Origin: Myotis daubentonii
Lineage: Eukaryota > Chordata > Mammalia > Chiroptera > Vespertilionidae
Length of the DNA: 64,000 bases
Reading direction: 5' to 3'
Assembly: GCF_963259705.1 (NCBI RefSeq)
Contig: NC_081842.1
Location: 179,307,849 to 179,371,848, forward strand
The position numbers and the translations under genes were made by a program. Shown piece by piece: positions 19,195 through 30,245 of this stretch (position 1 is its first letter; every line of letters begins with the position of its first letter). The notes below the pieces were generated by a model. The model was not told the origin of the DNA and ran no database searches. It was given only the letters and a program-made list of their open reading frames with translations.

Positions 19195-19560
19195 GGTTTG
19201 CTGATGAATGCCAGAGAGCCAGATAGTTCTAGAAGACTTGCTTGAGGAGCCAGGATTTGAGCTGAACTCAGAGGGAGGCATAGATACAGACAGGGTAGAG
19301 AACAGGAGGGTAAAGTGGGGAATTTCAAGCCCAAGCACCAGGGTAGCAGGTAAGACATGTATGTGAAAGGCAGTCCAAGTTTGAGGGAAGACAAAGCCAG
19401 TATGGTGAGCGTGGTATTTGGCTGTGGGATTTGAGGCGGGTAGAGTCAGTTGGGAAGAGATTATGAAGCACTCCGAGTGCCTTGGCTTGCAACATGGGCT
19501 TCAATCTGAGCCAATAGGAAGCCTGAGAAGGTGGCCAGCATTTGTCTGACATGCTCAATT
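19195..19560 (-). repeat. L2 LINE fragment
   Basis: 'AGGATTTGAGCTGAACTCAG', 'CAAAGCCAGTATGGTGAGCG' and 'GATTATGAAGCACTCCGAGT' follow reversed L2 order. Confidence 0.6.
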
Positions 19561-20460
19561 TGTGTTTTAGAGAGAACTACTTCCTAAGTCTTAGCATGGT
19601 GGACAATAGAGTTCAGCATTACCCCCATCTCTATCTGTTCCTCAGGCAGGAGCAGGCTGGGTCCCCATCAGCCTTATTCTTTCTGCGGCAGAACTCTCTC
19701 TGGCCCTTTCTCCCATTCTGTATGTCTTCTTATAAATCAGGAAAAAATGCCCCAGGCCCAAGCATGGTTCTCTTGTTACTATAAATTTCAGCGTGAGTGT
19801 GGTGGATGATAGATTTAGGTAATTGTATAATACAAAACTGTTCTTGCCTTTCTCAAGTCTAAAGAATTGTTATCTGTGTATCTCCTTCTGCAATTTATGG
19901 CCATTCTGGATGATGGGGAGCATTCTCACGGCCATTGCCTATAAATTATGTGCTTTCCCACTGGTGAATATTCCTGATGGTTAATGACTCTTATTTCTAC
20001 TTCTATAGGCTGAACTCATATATACATAATAAATATAGGCATGTTGGATGATGAGGGCCATTTTATCATGACTCCTTCTTAGAGGGCAGGGCCCAGGGGG
20101 GTCAGGGGCAGGGGCAGGGTTTGTGCTTCTCTGAGTAGGCTCTTCCCATGAGATATGGGCCTCTTCCAAGGGAGCCTCAGGAACCCTTTGCCATCGGACA
20201 TGTACCAGCTTATTAAAAATTGGTTCAGTGGTAACAGTCTAAATGATAATTGCTTGTGTTGATTTTTACCCCATAATTGACTGTGCGATTGGATTTACTC
20301 TTGAATTATATTCTCAGTGTTTCTTGGTTCTTAACCAGAGCATTATTTCTTAAGAAGAAAATGATGTCTTATAATTCAGTATCTCCAGCTCTTGTTTGGT
20401 GCTATGTAGAGATAGTCAAAGGACTTTAGCATTTTGTAGATAGAAATCAGGTTTTCATTT
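19561..20460. promoter_or_regulatory. Repeat-poor block, candidate regulatory sequence (weak)
   Basis: No transposon recognised over 900 bp. AT-rich words TGCCTATAAATTATGTGC (about 19936) and AATGATAATTGCTTGTG (about 20242) resemble homeodomain clusters. A G-rich tract lies at 20085-20118. Regulatory role is inference. Confidence 0.2.
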
Positions 20461-20464
20461 TGCT

Positions 20465-20690
20465 CCCTGACCAGACCTTTATTAGCTGTGTGACCTCCAG
20501 CAAGTTACTGTATACCTCTCAATCGCCACATCCTCCTCATCTGTATAATGAGGATGGCAGTAATCTTTGGCTTCACCTTGTTATAAGAATTAACTGCAAT
20601 AATGTATGTGAGAATGATCTGCCTAGTGCCTGATACTTTATAGATGCTCAGAGGATATTTAATGAATTAATTAATTAATGATCCATGATT
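20465..20690 (+). repeat. MIR SINE
   Basis: 'TATTAGCTGTGTGACCTCCA', 'CTCCTCATCTGTATAATGAG' and 'TAGTGCCTGATACTTTATAG' in MIR order. Confidence 0.85.
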
Positions 20691-21565
20691 GCTGGCTCTT
20701 TAAGCTTAACATATAACATATTATGTTAGGACACAGCTCAGCCCAAAGTACAATGATTCAAGTGAGAGAACTTTCTCTCTCACGAAACCAGAGTAAGCAG
20801 GCCATTAAAGACAGATAAGTTGCCCTGTTTTATGTCATCCATGGCCAAAATTCTTTCCATATTGTTGCTCAGCCATTCCCCAGGGTAATGCTCTCTTCTG
20901 AATGGCCAAAGTTGGCTCATCACTATAACAGCCAGGTTCCAACCCATGGAAAGAAGAAAGAGGAAGTGGAAGGCAAGCAGTTTTTTAAAAAAGAATATTG
21001 CACACATCATTTCTACTTCTTACTAGAACTTAATCTCATGAGCATACTGAACTGCAACATTACTGGGCAATGGAGTCTTCTGTTGGGTGGGCATATGCCC
21101 AGCTGAAACTTGAGAGATCATATTAGTAAATACAAGAAGAGAAAAGGGAAATGGGGATGACTTACACTCTATATCCCATATACTTACCAATACTTCCATT
21201 TGAAGGTCAGCTTTAACTCTACCTGAAGATAGAGTGCTACCCTGTATAATTAGTTGTAGTTTCAAATGCATCTCTCTTAACTGTTCTCTAGAGTAAAGTA
21301 TTCTTGGAGGTTTCGATCTTACTTATTCCTTTTTGGTATACTCCTATGCTTCGCATAGGATCTGACCCATTGCAGCTGCTCAGTGTTTGTTGACTAACCT
21401 ACTGATTGATTATAGTGTGTCCTGGGATGGGTACTAAGTCAGCCCACAGAATAGCTTGTGAAGAGTGATGCAAGGGTGTGCATTGATAGGAACTTGGGTC
21501 CACCTTGCACTTAGAGCCAAGCTGGCCCAGAGGATCCTGATAGCCAAACAGCTCCTACTTTAATG
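20691..21565. other. Unassigned non-coding sequence
   Basis: No family recognised. A small hairpin CCTATGCTTCGCATAGG is at 21343-21359. Confidence 0.4.
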
Positions 21566-21569
21566 GTAA

Positions 21570-21765
21570 TATATTGAACATCTGGGTAACATCTGTCCAC
21601 TTGATTGCCTCATCTACCCAGAAAAAAATGGCAACACTTGACCTGTTCCATTTAACAGATAGGAAAACCGAGGCCCTAAATTGTTAAGTGACTTGCTGAT
21701 GGTTACCTAAAGAGTTATTGCATTATTGAGATCACTATCCCATTCTCCAAACTCACCAGTACTCT
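21570..21765 (-). repeat. MIR SINE
   Basis: 'CATTTAACAGATAGGAAAAC' then 'TTGTTAAGTGACTTGCTGAT'. Confidence 0.75.
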
Positions 21766-21799
21766 TTTCACCACCCCATTAGACTTTTTACACCAGAAA

Positions 21800-22015
21800 A
21801 AATAATGTTGACAACAGCAAGTGCTTTGCTCTTCATGATTTCTACCATGGGTCACAGTCATGGTCTTATTTACTCCTTATAGCAGATGTTGGAATTAGCA
21901 TTGTTATTAACATCTCCCTTTAATAGACAAGGAAATAGATGCTCAAAGAGGTCATGAAATATTTTCTACCAGTAAATGAGATGCCAGGATCTAGACTCAA
22001 TTATTTGTGTCCTAA
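21800..22015 (-). repeat. MIR SINE
   Basis: 'TAATAGACAAGGAAATAGAT', 'GCTCAAAGAGGTCATGAAAT' and 'TGCCAGGATCTAGACTCAAT' in reversed MIR order. Confidence 0.65.
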
Positions 22016-22625
22016 TCTTGCTGGACCTTTACCCTGCAGATCAAGTGGTAAATACCAAAGTATATTGTAAACTGCACAGCATTCCGGCATCAGGCACTGG
22101 TATTGTTGGGAGACCCAAATCTGCACTTGAGTCCACAACTGGGGAACCCTGAAGTGTATTTTAATCATAGCTACTTGATAATCCTGGGTGTTGTGGGGGT
22201 GGGGAGCTGTCCTCTATCAGGCCTAAGTGTCCTGAAGGAGGATTGCTCCAGGGTCATGAATATTCATTGTTATGTTAAACCACAAACTGCAGTTCTTCCA
22301 CTCACAGTCATCAGATGCTCACTGAATTGCTGGAACTTGACAGTCAGTAAGCAGATGGATCATAAGCAAATATTAAGCATCTCTGCTCAGGTTTTCTCTC
22401 CTGATCACGTGGCGATTTTAGTAACTAAACCTAGTGCTCCAGAAAGGAAAAGCTGCCATTTCTTTGCAGGAAGGTTGGCAGGCAACTATTTATAAGGAAC
22501 CCCACACTCCTAAAAGGACTTCCTGAATTGGGCATTGCAGGGACTCAGTCCTTTTATTCTTCTCTTGCCTTTGATTTTTACATTCGAGGGAGTAGGGTGG
22601 GGAAGGACATACTAAGGACAGAACC
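22016..22625. promoter_or_regulatory. Repeat-poor block, weak regulatory candidate
   Basis: Unique-looking 600 bp with a stretch at 22255-22390 (CATGAATATTCATTGTTATG, an inverted word) that could be conserved. The 130-codon frame at 22103-22495 has no domain. Confidence 0.2.
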
Positions 22626-22629
22626 TTGC

Positions 22630-22745
22630 TACTCAAATGTGGTCCATGGAGCATGGCATTGGTGTTACCTGGGAGCTTGTTAGAAAGGAAGGGCCTCAGG
22701 CTCGGCCCCAGACCCACAGAATACTAATTTGGCTGTTAACAAGGT
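22630..22745 (+). repeat. MER5-like hAT-Charlie relic
   Basis: 'TCAAATGTGGTCCATGGAGC', 'TTACCTGGGAGCTTGTTAGA' and 'CCCCAGACCCACAGAATACT'. Confidence 0.75.
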
Positions 22746-22759
22746 CTAAGGTGTTTCCT

Positions 22760-22895
22760 TTGCTAAGTGGAAGAAGCACTGGGCTAAGAATCTGAGGTTC
22801 TTACTCTGTTCTCCGCCTGTCACTGGCTGGGTCACCTTGGGCAAGGCAGGTCACCTCTCCGGACCTCCGTGGCTGCCTTTTCTGTGAAGTGAGAG
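22760..22895 (+). repeat. MIR SINE
   Basis: 'AAGCACTGGGCTAAGAATCT' and 'GGGTCACCTTGGGCAAGGCA'. Confidence 0.75.
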
Positions 22896-24155
22896 GGTAA
22901 GGTACAGACTTTAGCAGTTCTGAGCTTGTTTTGGGGGAGGTGGTTTTCACATAAATCCAGTGCAGCAAATATCAGCAAAAACCTCACCTTCCTTTGAATC
23001 TCTAAATTATCTGCTTTTTGGAAAAGATAGTCATCCAACACATGTTCTACTGAGTGTCCATATGCAGCAGGCAGCATGACCCTCATCTCCTGAAGTTCAC
23101 TGCCTTGGACGTAGAGGGACCTGCCTCCCTCAATGAAACCAAGCCCAGAATCTCCAAAGATTGTGCCTAGGATCCCCCAGGTGTGGGTTCAATGAGGTGA
23201 GACATTTAGCATTTCCTGGAATTTTACTTTCTTTGATGGTCATTTCAATAATCTTTTATTATTATTACTTCTGTAGGATCAGTCTTCTGTATAAATAATA
23301 GTAATATTCCAACCTGTCATGGTGCCATGTTAGACTCGCATAAGGTAGACACAGTTTTTTAAAGTCTGCTGTGAACATGCTCATTTATACAACTGTTACG
23401 GAGGCCCTAAGGTACCCCCTAGACCCAGTGCAAGGTGGGCAGGACAAAGCAGTGGTAAGACACAAGCCGGGCCCCAAACCAGACCTAGTGGGAAAAGTGG
23501 CCCCACTATTTACCAGATGAATGCTGGGGCGTGCTCCTTGGCCTCACGTGGCCTTGTGTTCTATATCTGTAAAAGGGGATTGTGATGCTATGTGGAGAAC
23601 AGCACAGGTTTGCTCAGTATCCTCAAGGACTGGGGAGACAGGTCCAAGTTTGGGGCCAGGCTGTGGATTCTGCCTCCTGTCCTGTGGTGTCAAGGTTTCC
23701 TGGAAGAAATGACTTCTAGGCTGAGACCCGGAGGACAAGGACGAATTGGCTAGATACAGGTAAGAGTGGAGAGCAGGTGGGAGGAGGAACAGCATCTCAG
23801 TTTTAAAAATGAGAGAGAGTGTGCTGAGTTGAGTTAAGCTGAGAAAACCTCAATATACATCTGGTTTATTAGATAGTTCTTGGGGCATTCTCTGCTGTGG
23901 GCTGAATGTTTGTGTCCCCCACCCCCACCCCAGCCCAAATTCATATGTTGAACATTTGAATTTTTGCCATTCGTCTTCTGATACAAGTGGGATGCTAGCT
24001 AAGAGACTCCAGGCTGGAGAGCGTGGTGGGCGTAACTTATCAAATCGATTTCAGGCTGCTCTCACCACACCTCATCCTCATCCCAAGATAGAGATCAGGT
24101 AGGGGGAGTCATATGGCAGCCACTACCATGTAGTCCCAAGATTAGTAATACTTAT
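22896..24155. other. Mostly unassigned sequence
   Basis: A short old-repeat motif at about 23890-23975 ('GTGGGCTGAATGTTTGTGTC' then 'AATTCATATGTTGAACATTT') is a known mammalian repeat word, family uncertain. The rest has no recognised content. Confidence 0.4.
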
Positions 24156-24159
24156 TTGG

Positions 24160-24800
24160 ACCCTCTATAAATATTTACCAAGCAAAAACTCTGTGCCAGA
24201 CCCAGTTTTAAGCACAGGAGTATGGAGACTCCTGAAATTTACACTGTAGTCAGGCAGGTCAGAAATTACGGAAAAAAAAAAAAAGATTAACTCAAAACAG
24301 TATCCAATAGTGGCCACAAATAAATGAAATGGAGCGATTGAGTTTTGAGAACTCATTTGGGCCAAAACTACAAACAAGAGGGTACAGCAGTGTGAAAACT
24401 TAGGGGGAGTGAATCATAGACAGAGGGAAGGGCTTGTGCAAGGGTCATGAGGTGGGGGCAAGCCTGGCTGTGTCCCAGAAGAGAGGGAAGGCCAGTGTGG
24501 CTGGAGCAAAGGGGATCGACAGCAGAACGATGAGGTGAGGTTGGAGGGGTCAGCAGGGCCCGAACATGATGGTGATTTAGGTCCTTGAAAAGAGTTTGCA
24601 TCTAATTACAGGAGCAACTGGAAACCACTAATAGGTTCCAAGCAGACGGGTGACATGATCTACTTTATATGTTTAAGAGTAAAAAGGGTTATAATGAGAT
24701 AAAGAGGCAGAGGAGAAGCAGGAAGACCGGTGGGACCTAAAGCAGAGATGTAGGCAAGAACTGATGGTGGCTTGGGCTGGGAGAGGCAGAGGAATGGGTC
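24160..24800 (-). repeat. Long L2 LINE fragment
   Basis: 'CTCTGTGCCAGACCCAGTTT', 'GGCTTGTGCAAGGGTCATGA', 'AGGCCAGTGTGGCTGGAGCA', 'GAAAAGAGTTTGCATCTAAT' and 'CAGACGGGTGACATGATCTA' are in reversed L2 order. An A run lies at about 24271-24284. Confidence 0.85.
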
Positions 24801-24999
24801 AATTCAGAATTAGTCTGAGTTACATGAGACAGAGGCCCAGGCTCCAGCCAATGGTCACAGATGGAAAATCAATTAGCAAGCATGTTTGGCTGTGAGAGCC
24901 TTCCACTCACAAGGCTGGCTGTTTAAGGGCTTTTGTTTTCTTCGAAATAACTTGCCTGCAGAGCTTTATCTTTCACTATGTAGTTGTCTTTTCGATCCT

Positions 25000-25165
25000 C
25001 CAGAAATGTTCCCATTTTCTAGATAAGAAAACCAAGGTTCAGGATGATCAAGTCCTGGTCCCAAGGTCACACTGCAGGAAAGATATGAAGCCTGAGGCTA
25101 AAAGCAGGTCTTTCAATGGCCGAGCCCATCCATCTTTACGTAACATTATGCTCTACCCACTGCAA
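25000..25165 (-). repeat. MIR SINE
   Basis: 'CCCATTTTCTAGATAAGAAA' then 'CCCAAGGTCACACTGCAGGA'. Confidence 0.75.
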
Positions 25166-25329
25166 AGATTGAGATCTGTTTTTAATTTTCTTCTCCACCG
25201 GCCCCGTCAGAGTTTGTCCCCAGCACTTCCCGCAGCCATGGAGAGTTCAGTACAGGATCTGCCTACACAAGTTTTTATGTGCTCATTTTTTCTTTCTGAT
25301 GGTGATACTGACTATGACTCCTTACTGCC

Positions 25330-25465
25330 CTTGGCCTTTACTTAACCATTTTGTGACTTGTTTTCCTCATCTGTAAAATGGGAACCCTAATCATTATAAA
25401 TACAGAATCGTCATAATATTAATGTAGCTAATACAGCAGTGAGTTGGTATCGAATAAATGTTCGT
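25330..25465 (+). repeat. MIR SINE
   Basis: 'TTTTCCTCATCTGTAAAATG' then 'TTGGTATCGAATAAATGTTC'. Confidence 0.75.
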
Positions 25466-25584
25466 TCTCTTGTACTCCTAACATTGACCTGTAGACATTC
25501 ACTACCCCTGCAGTAAAACTCATTTTTGTTAATAACCCCAAATGAAGACGGGCAACATTAAACAACCACTATTATAATATTAGA

Positions 25585-25800
25585 TGTTTCTTGAGCACTA
25601 GGTTATGAACCGTGGTGAATATTTTAGTCATTACCTCAATTATTCCTCACCAGAGCTCCACGATGCATATATTAGGGTTGTTATGCCCATTTTACAGATG
25701 CAAAAAGTAAGGCTCCGCAAGATAACACAATTTACCGGAAGTTACACAGAGTCAGGAGTCTGCTGCAGGTCTCAGGCTCCAGAATAGATGCTCCTAACCA
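25585..25800 (-). repeat. MIR SINE
   Basis: 'TGCCCATTTTACAGATGCAA' then 'TACACAGAGTCAGGAGTCTG'. Confidence 0.75.
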
Positions 25801-26234
25801 CTCATCCCCCATCTCCTGTGCGATGCTAACTGTGCTGTTACAAGCGCCAGGTGTCGCTCTGTGGCAGACTGTAGACAGCACAGGGCCTGAGCTGGTGGCA
25901 GGAGATGTATGTCTCAATTAGGCCTTGAGCCTAACTTCCAGAGAAGGGACAGGAGATGCAGTCTCAGAAGTTGCCAAGTGAATGAAATTGAAACAGTCAG
26001 AAATGACTTGCCTTAGGGGAGGCAAAGCGTTGCTTCCTGGGTCACAGAAATTTTGTTTCCTCTCTCCAGCAGAGCGCTGACCTAGCAGATTTGCACCCTG
26101 CCTTACAGTGTGCTTACGTGGGAGCTTTAAAGAGGCTTGGAAGTTTGAGCTAAATGCAGAGAGAAGGACTCCTGGCACAATGTCTTCCGCCTCAGGATGA
26201 TCCTGCAGCAGTGAGGCCCGGCACCGCCGTGTCC
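25801..26234. other. Unassigned non-coding sequence
   Basis: Nothing recognised; minus-strand frames show no domain. Confidence 0.4.
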
Positions 26235-26450
26235 TGAGTATGGGTCTTAGTGTTAGACTGATCTGGGTTCAGATCCTGGCCCGTCATTTTCTGTCATTTT
26301 CTAGGCTGGGCCAATCAGATTCCTCATCTGTGTAAAATGACATTCAATGCTAACTCAGCAGAGTTGTAGTGAAGAATAAATTAGATCAGTAAAGTGCTTG
26401 ATGCTTAGCACATAATAGTCACTCAGTACATGCTAGTTATTGGGGGTTAT
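26235..26450 (+). repeat. MIR SINE
   Basis: 'GATCTGGGTTCAGATCCTGG', 'TCCTCATCTGTGTAAAATGA' and 'GCACATAATAGTCACTCAGT'. Confidence 0.85.
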
Positions 26451-26689
26451 ACATGTAAAGAGCTTAGAAGAGCCCCTAGAACAGAAGCATATTACCTCAG
26501 CTGTACTTTCGGATGTTGACAGAACATGACTTTTCTCCCTCTTAGCTCTCTAGTGCACCAGACATTCAAAAATAATACAACTAGAAATATAACTCTCTGA
26601 AAAATTCTGTGACTCGTAGATATTTCACTTACATTATTTTCAGGTAACACTAGTCTTTTAAAAATTCATATCATACAAGGAGCTACACG

Positions 26690-26960
26690 CCCACCTAAAT
26701 GGCTAAAATTAAAAAGACTGACAACACCGAAGAGTGTGGAGCTACTAATGTACTCATGCCTCGTGGGTGGCAGTGTAACCTGGTGCAGCCACTTTGAAAA
26801 AGGGTCTGCTAGTTTCTTAGGAAACTGAAGATACACCTAACCTATGACCCAGAGGATCTGCAACTTGCCACTTACTTAAGTGGTAGGTATATGGATGTTT
26901 ATTATAAAATTATTCTGTGCATTTGAAAGTGCATAATATTGGGGGGAAAGCAAAAAAATA
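26690..26960 (+). repeat. L1M LINE fragment
   Basis: 'CTCGTGGGTGGCAGTGTAAC', 'AGCCACTTTGAAAAAGGGTC' and 'ACACCTAACCTATGACCCAG' mark the 3' end of old L1 elements. Confidence 0.75.
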
Positions 26961-27204
26961 AGAGTTTGTAAACGGGTACTAGCCTTTCAAATAAAGGCAT
27001 AATTCTAATGTCATTTTGGAAGCCTAAAACATATGCACTATTTTAAGGAATGTATTTTCGTGTTTGTTGTTAAGTTTTAAGTTGGTAAGCCCTGCCTTAC
27101 AGGCCACTTTGGATTAGAATGAAATGTGATTTGGTGAAAGAATTGGATTGGCAGTTAATAGTCCTGCATTCTAGTGTCACTAGAGAATTTATATAAATAC
27201 TTTA
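26961..27204. other. Unassigned AT-rich sequence
   Basis: Nothing recognised. Confidence 0.4.
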
Positions 27205-27352
27205 TTTTTAGAGCAGGTTGAGGTTCACAGAAAAATTGAAAGGAAGGTATAGAGATTTTCCTGTATACCTCTTGTTTCTACACATTCATAAACTTTCCCC
27301 TACCCACCTCCTCCACCAGAGTGGTGCATTTGTACAACTGATGAACCTATAC
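27205..27352 (-). repeat. L1M 3' end, left part of a hAT-split copy
   Basis: 'TTTTTAGAGCAGGTTGAGGT' is the reversed terminal 'cctcaacctgctctaaaaa' of an old L1; 'CCACCAGAGTGGTGCATTTG' follows. Interrupted at ACCTATAC. Confidence 0.85.
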
Positions 27353-27587
27353 TAGTGATGGCAAACCTTTTGAGCTTGGCGTGTCAGCATTTTGAAAAAC
27401 CCTAACTTAACTCTGGTGCCGTGTCACATATAGAAATTTTTTGATATTTGCAACCATAGTAAAACAAAGACTTATAGTTTTGATATTTATTTTATATATT
27501 TAAATGCCATTTAACAAAGAAAAACCAACCAAAAAAATGAGTTCGCGTGTCACCTCTGACACGCGTGTCATAGGTTCGCCATCATTG
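27353..27587. mobile_element. Non-autonomous hAT transposon, copy 2 of 2
   Basis: 235 bp with ends TAGTGATGGCAAACCT and AGGTTCGCCATCATTG and perfect 8-bp TSD ACCTATAC (27345-27352 and 27588-27595). Same family as 1945-2180. The TSD sits inside an old L1 whose sequence reads straight through once the element and one TSD copy are removed, which proves insertion. Confidence 0.95.
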
Positions 27588-27595
27588 ACCTATAC

Positions 27596-27770
27596 TGACC
27601 CATCATTACCACCTAAAGTCTATAGTTTACAGTAGGGTTCTCTCTTGATGTTGTATGTTCTGTGGGTTTGGGCAAATGTATAGTGATATGTATCCACCAT
27701 TATAGTATTATACAAAGTAGTTTCACCGCCCTAGAGAAGTTTTTGCCACTAGTTTGCTCCTGTGAATGAG
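27596..27770 (-). repeat. L1M 3' end, right part
   Basis: 'TGACCCATCATTACCACCTA', 'GTTCTCTCTTGATGTTGTAT' and 'GTATCCACCATTATAGTATT' continue the L1 from 27352. Confidence 0.85.
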
Positions 27771-28009
27771 GAGGTGACACTGGTAACTATGGCTGTTTCC
27801 TTCGAGCCTGATGGTTACTATTTATTAATCATATGTCTAGTCAATGAGGGAGACTGAGGCTGGAGCTTGCACCCCATGGGGCAGATGTCCTCTACCTCCA
27901 GATCTCAGGCTGCTCAGGAGAGAATGCTATAGAGCTGGGAAAAGGTATCTTTATGCAAATAAAGAGAGTTAGCAAGTGCTTTAGGTACAAGAAGGGAACT
28001 GTCCTGAGT

Positions 28010-28195
28010 GTAGTACTTACTGTGAGCTTTATTGAATGGTCGCAAGGTAGTCATCATCCACTACATCTCATATATGAGGAGACTGGAGATCAGAGAGGTT
28101 AATTCATTTGCCTGTAGTCACATAACCAGGGAGTAGCAGAGATGAGACTTGAGCTCAGCCTGCCTGGTTTCCAAGTTTGTGACTTCTGGTTACTT
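28010..28195 (-). repeat. MIR SINE
   Basis: 'TCAGAGAGGTTAATTCATTT' and 'AACCAGGGAGTAGCAGAGAT'. Confidence 0.75.
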
Positions 28196-28244
28196 AAGGC
28201 TGCTGGGAAGCAAGATGTTTTCTGGGCTTAAAATATGGAATGCA

Positions 28245-28431
28245 GGCCCTAGCCAGTTTTTCTCAGTGGATAGAGTGCTGGCCAGAAAACTGAAGGTCCT
28301 GGGTTTTATTCCGGTCAAGGGCACATATGTGTCTCATATCGTTATCTCTCTCTCTCTATCTCTCCCCCTCAACTCTCTCTAAAAATCAATGGAAAAATAT
28401 CTTCAGTGAGGATTACCAAAAAAAAAAAAAT
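28245..28431 (+). mobile_element. Ves SINE
   Basis: 'CCAGTTTTTCTCAGTGGATA', 'TATTCCGGTCAAGGGCACAT', a CT-rich stretch and a 13-A tail. TSD TATGGAATGCA is perfect (28234-28244 and 28432-28442). The 77-codon frame across it is not a gene. Confidence 0.95.
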
Positions 28432-28749
28432 TATGGAATGCATTTTTCCTGAGAAATTATATTATCAAAGGTAATTGGGTATAATGAAAATTATTCTGTT
28501 ATCCCTATGGGGTTTTTATTTTTGAATTTGGGACCAATACATCCTGTAATGTATTTTTGAATACCACAAGGAGTTCTTATAAAGGAGCAGAAATGGACAT
28601 CCCATACGATGGCCTTGAAATTCACCAGCAAGCCCTATGTCAAAGGTCAAAGGAAATCAGGGTAGGCCCCAGAGAAACCCAAGACCTCTGTGTATCATTA
28701 GCCTGTGAGCATTTCTCATTTTAATCTGGGAAGGATCGTAACTATGCTT

Positions 28750-28855
28750 AAGACATTTAGTCAAGCCTGCCATTGAGTGACCTTAATTGAGTCACTTTAC
28801 TTCTTTGGGCCTCAATTTACTCCTCTGGAAAATGACAGTGGACCAGATGCCATAT
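28750..28855 (+). repeat. MIR fragment
   Basis: 'TTGAGTCACTTTACTTCTTT' and 'TTTACTCCTCTGGAAAATGA'. Confidence 0.6.
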
Positions 28856-29537
28856 ATTTTTTTGAACCGTGAAGAAAGAACATCGTTGCCCAGAGGACTT
28901 GTGAGTATTTTTTAAGTCTGAAAGTCAGAGAGCAAGGGTTGTGTTCCGTGCTCTGTGACCCCAGTGTCTGGCCAGTTCCTGACACATAAATGAGGCACCA
29001 CCCCTATGCTTAGGAGAAGCAGTGTTTCTGTAAATATATAAATCATGTGCATCGCCTGCATATATTTCTGGTTGTGAGCATTTCAGACTGGAGACACTGG
29101 TTGTTCATCATCCTGGAGACCTGCCGGAGTTCAATCACTGGCTCCAAAGGTCCTGATGATGGGGAAGGCCAGGGCTTTCTCTGTGACTCCAGAGTCTGAG
29201 CAATGACTGATGGACAAAGTTAGAGAGTGGCGGTGAAACTCAACTGAAGCCACACTTTTCTAATGGTGACAGGTGCTTAAGGGTTAACTTTTAAAGTGGG
29301 GACTAAATGATCTTGATGAGAGACAGGTGACCCCTCATCACTAGGAGGGAACCTGGAGCTGATGACCACTGAGTTTCCTCCCAGGATTCTCTTCCATGGT
29401 TTTGTGTTCATCAAACAACATTTCTACATGGGAAATGCACAGCTATTGATCTCAGAGGGTATTGTTTTGAATCCCATTCTGAAATTTAACAATCATGTGA
29501 CTTCAGGTAAATCTAATACTAGAACTATGGATAATAA
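28856..29537. other. Unassigned non-coding sequence
   Basis: No recognised repeat or exon between the MIR and the Helitron. Confidence 0.4.
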
Positions 29538-30007
29538 TCCTATATAATAAAAAGGTAATATGCAAATTGACCCTAACAGCATAACGACTGGGAATGACTG
29601 GTCACTATGACACACAAACCACCGGGGGGCAGACACTCAATGCAGGAGCTGCCCCCTGGTGGTCAGAACGCTCCCACAGGGGGAGCTCTGCTCAGCCACA
29701 AGCCAGGCTGATGGTTGCCAGCACAGTAGTGGTGGCAGGAGCCTCTCCCACCTCATCAGCAGCACTAAGGATGTCTGACTGCAGCTTAGGCCTGCTCCCT
29801 GCTGGCAAATGGACATCCTCCAAAGGCTCCCTGGCTGCCAGAGGGATGTCTGACTGCCAACTTAGGCCCGATCCCCCTGGGGAGTGGGCCTAAGCCAGCA
29901 GGTGGACATCCCCTGAGGGGTCCCAGGCTGCGAGAGGGCACAGGTCAAGCTGAGGGACCCTCCCCCCCCCCCCCGAGTGCACAAATTTTTGTGCACCGGG
30001 CCTCTAG
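29538..30007 (+). mobile_element. Helibat-type non-autonomous Helitron (470 bp)
   Basis: Starts TCCTATATAATAAAAAGG after host A, ends GGGCCTCTAG before host T. The terminal hairpin is intact: GTGCACAAA (29977-29985), TT, TTTGTGCAC (29988-29996), 11 nt from the end. An internal module starting GGATGTCTGACTGC repeats at 29769 and 29844. A C homopolymer lies at 29962-29974. Two modules (GCTCCTGCATTGAGTGTCT in reverse; the GGATGTC word) recur in the copy at 59461. The 99-codon frame is internal and has no domain. Confidence 0.95.
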
Positions 30008-30049
30008 TGTTAATAATAAAAGGATAATACAATAACTGGAATCTAAGGA

Positions 30050-30245
30050 GGAGCTGTATATGTCAAGTGTTTTGTTAACTTTTTCTTAAATCTTGTATTA
30101 ACTCATTTAATCCATTTGAAGGCAGACTGATCATTGCTATCCATCAGATGAGTAAACTGAGGCACAGAGCATTTAAGCAGCTTATCCCAGGACCCTCACT
30201 GAGAAGGAAGCAGATCCAGTGCGTCACACATCTGATCTGACTCCA
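30050..30245 (-). repeat. MIR SINE
   Basis: 'TTGTATTAACTCATTTAATC', 'GATGAGTAAACTGAGGCACA' and 'AAGCAGCTTATCCCAGGACC'. Confidence 0.8.
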
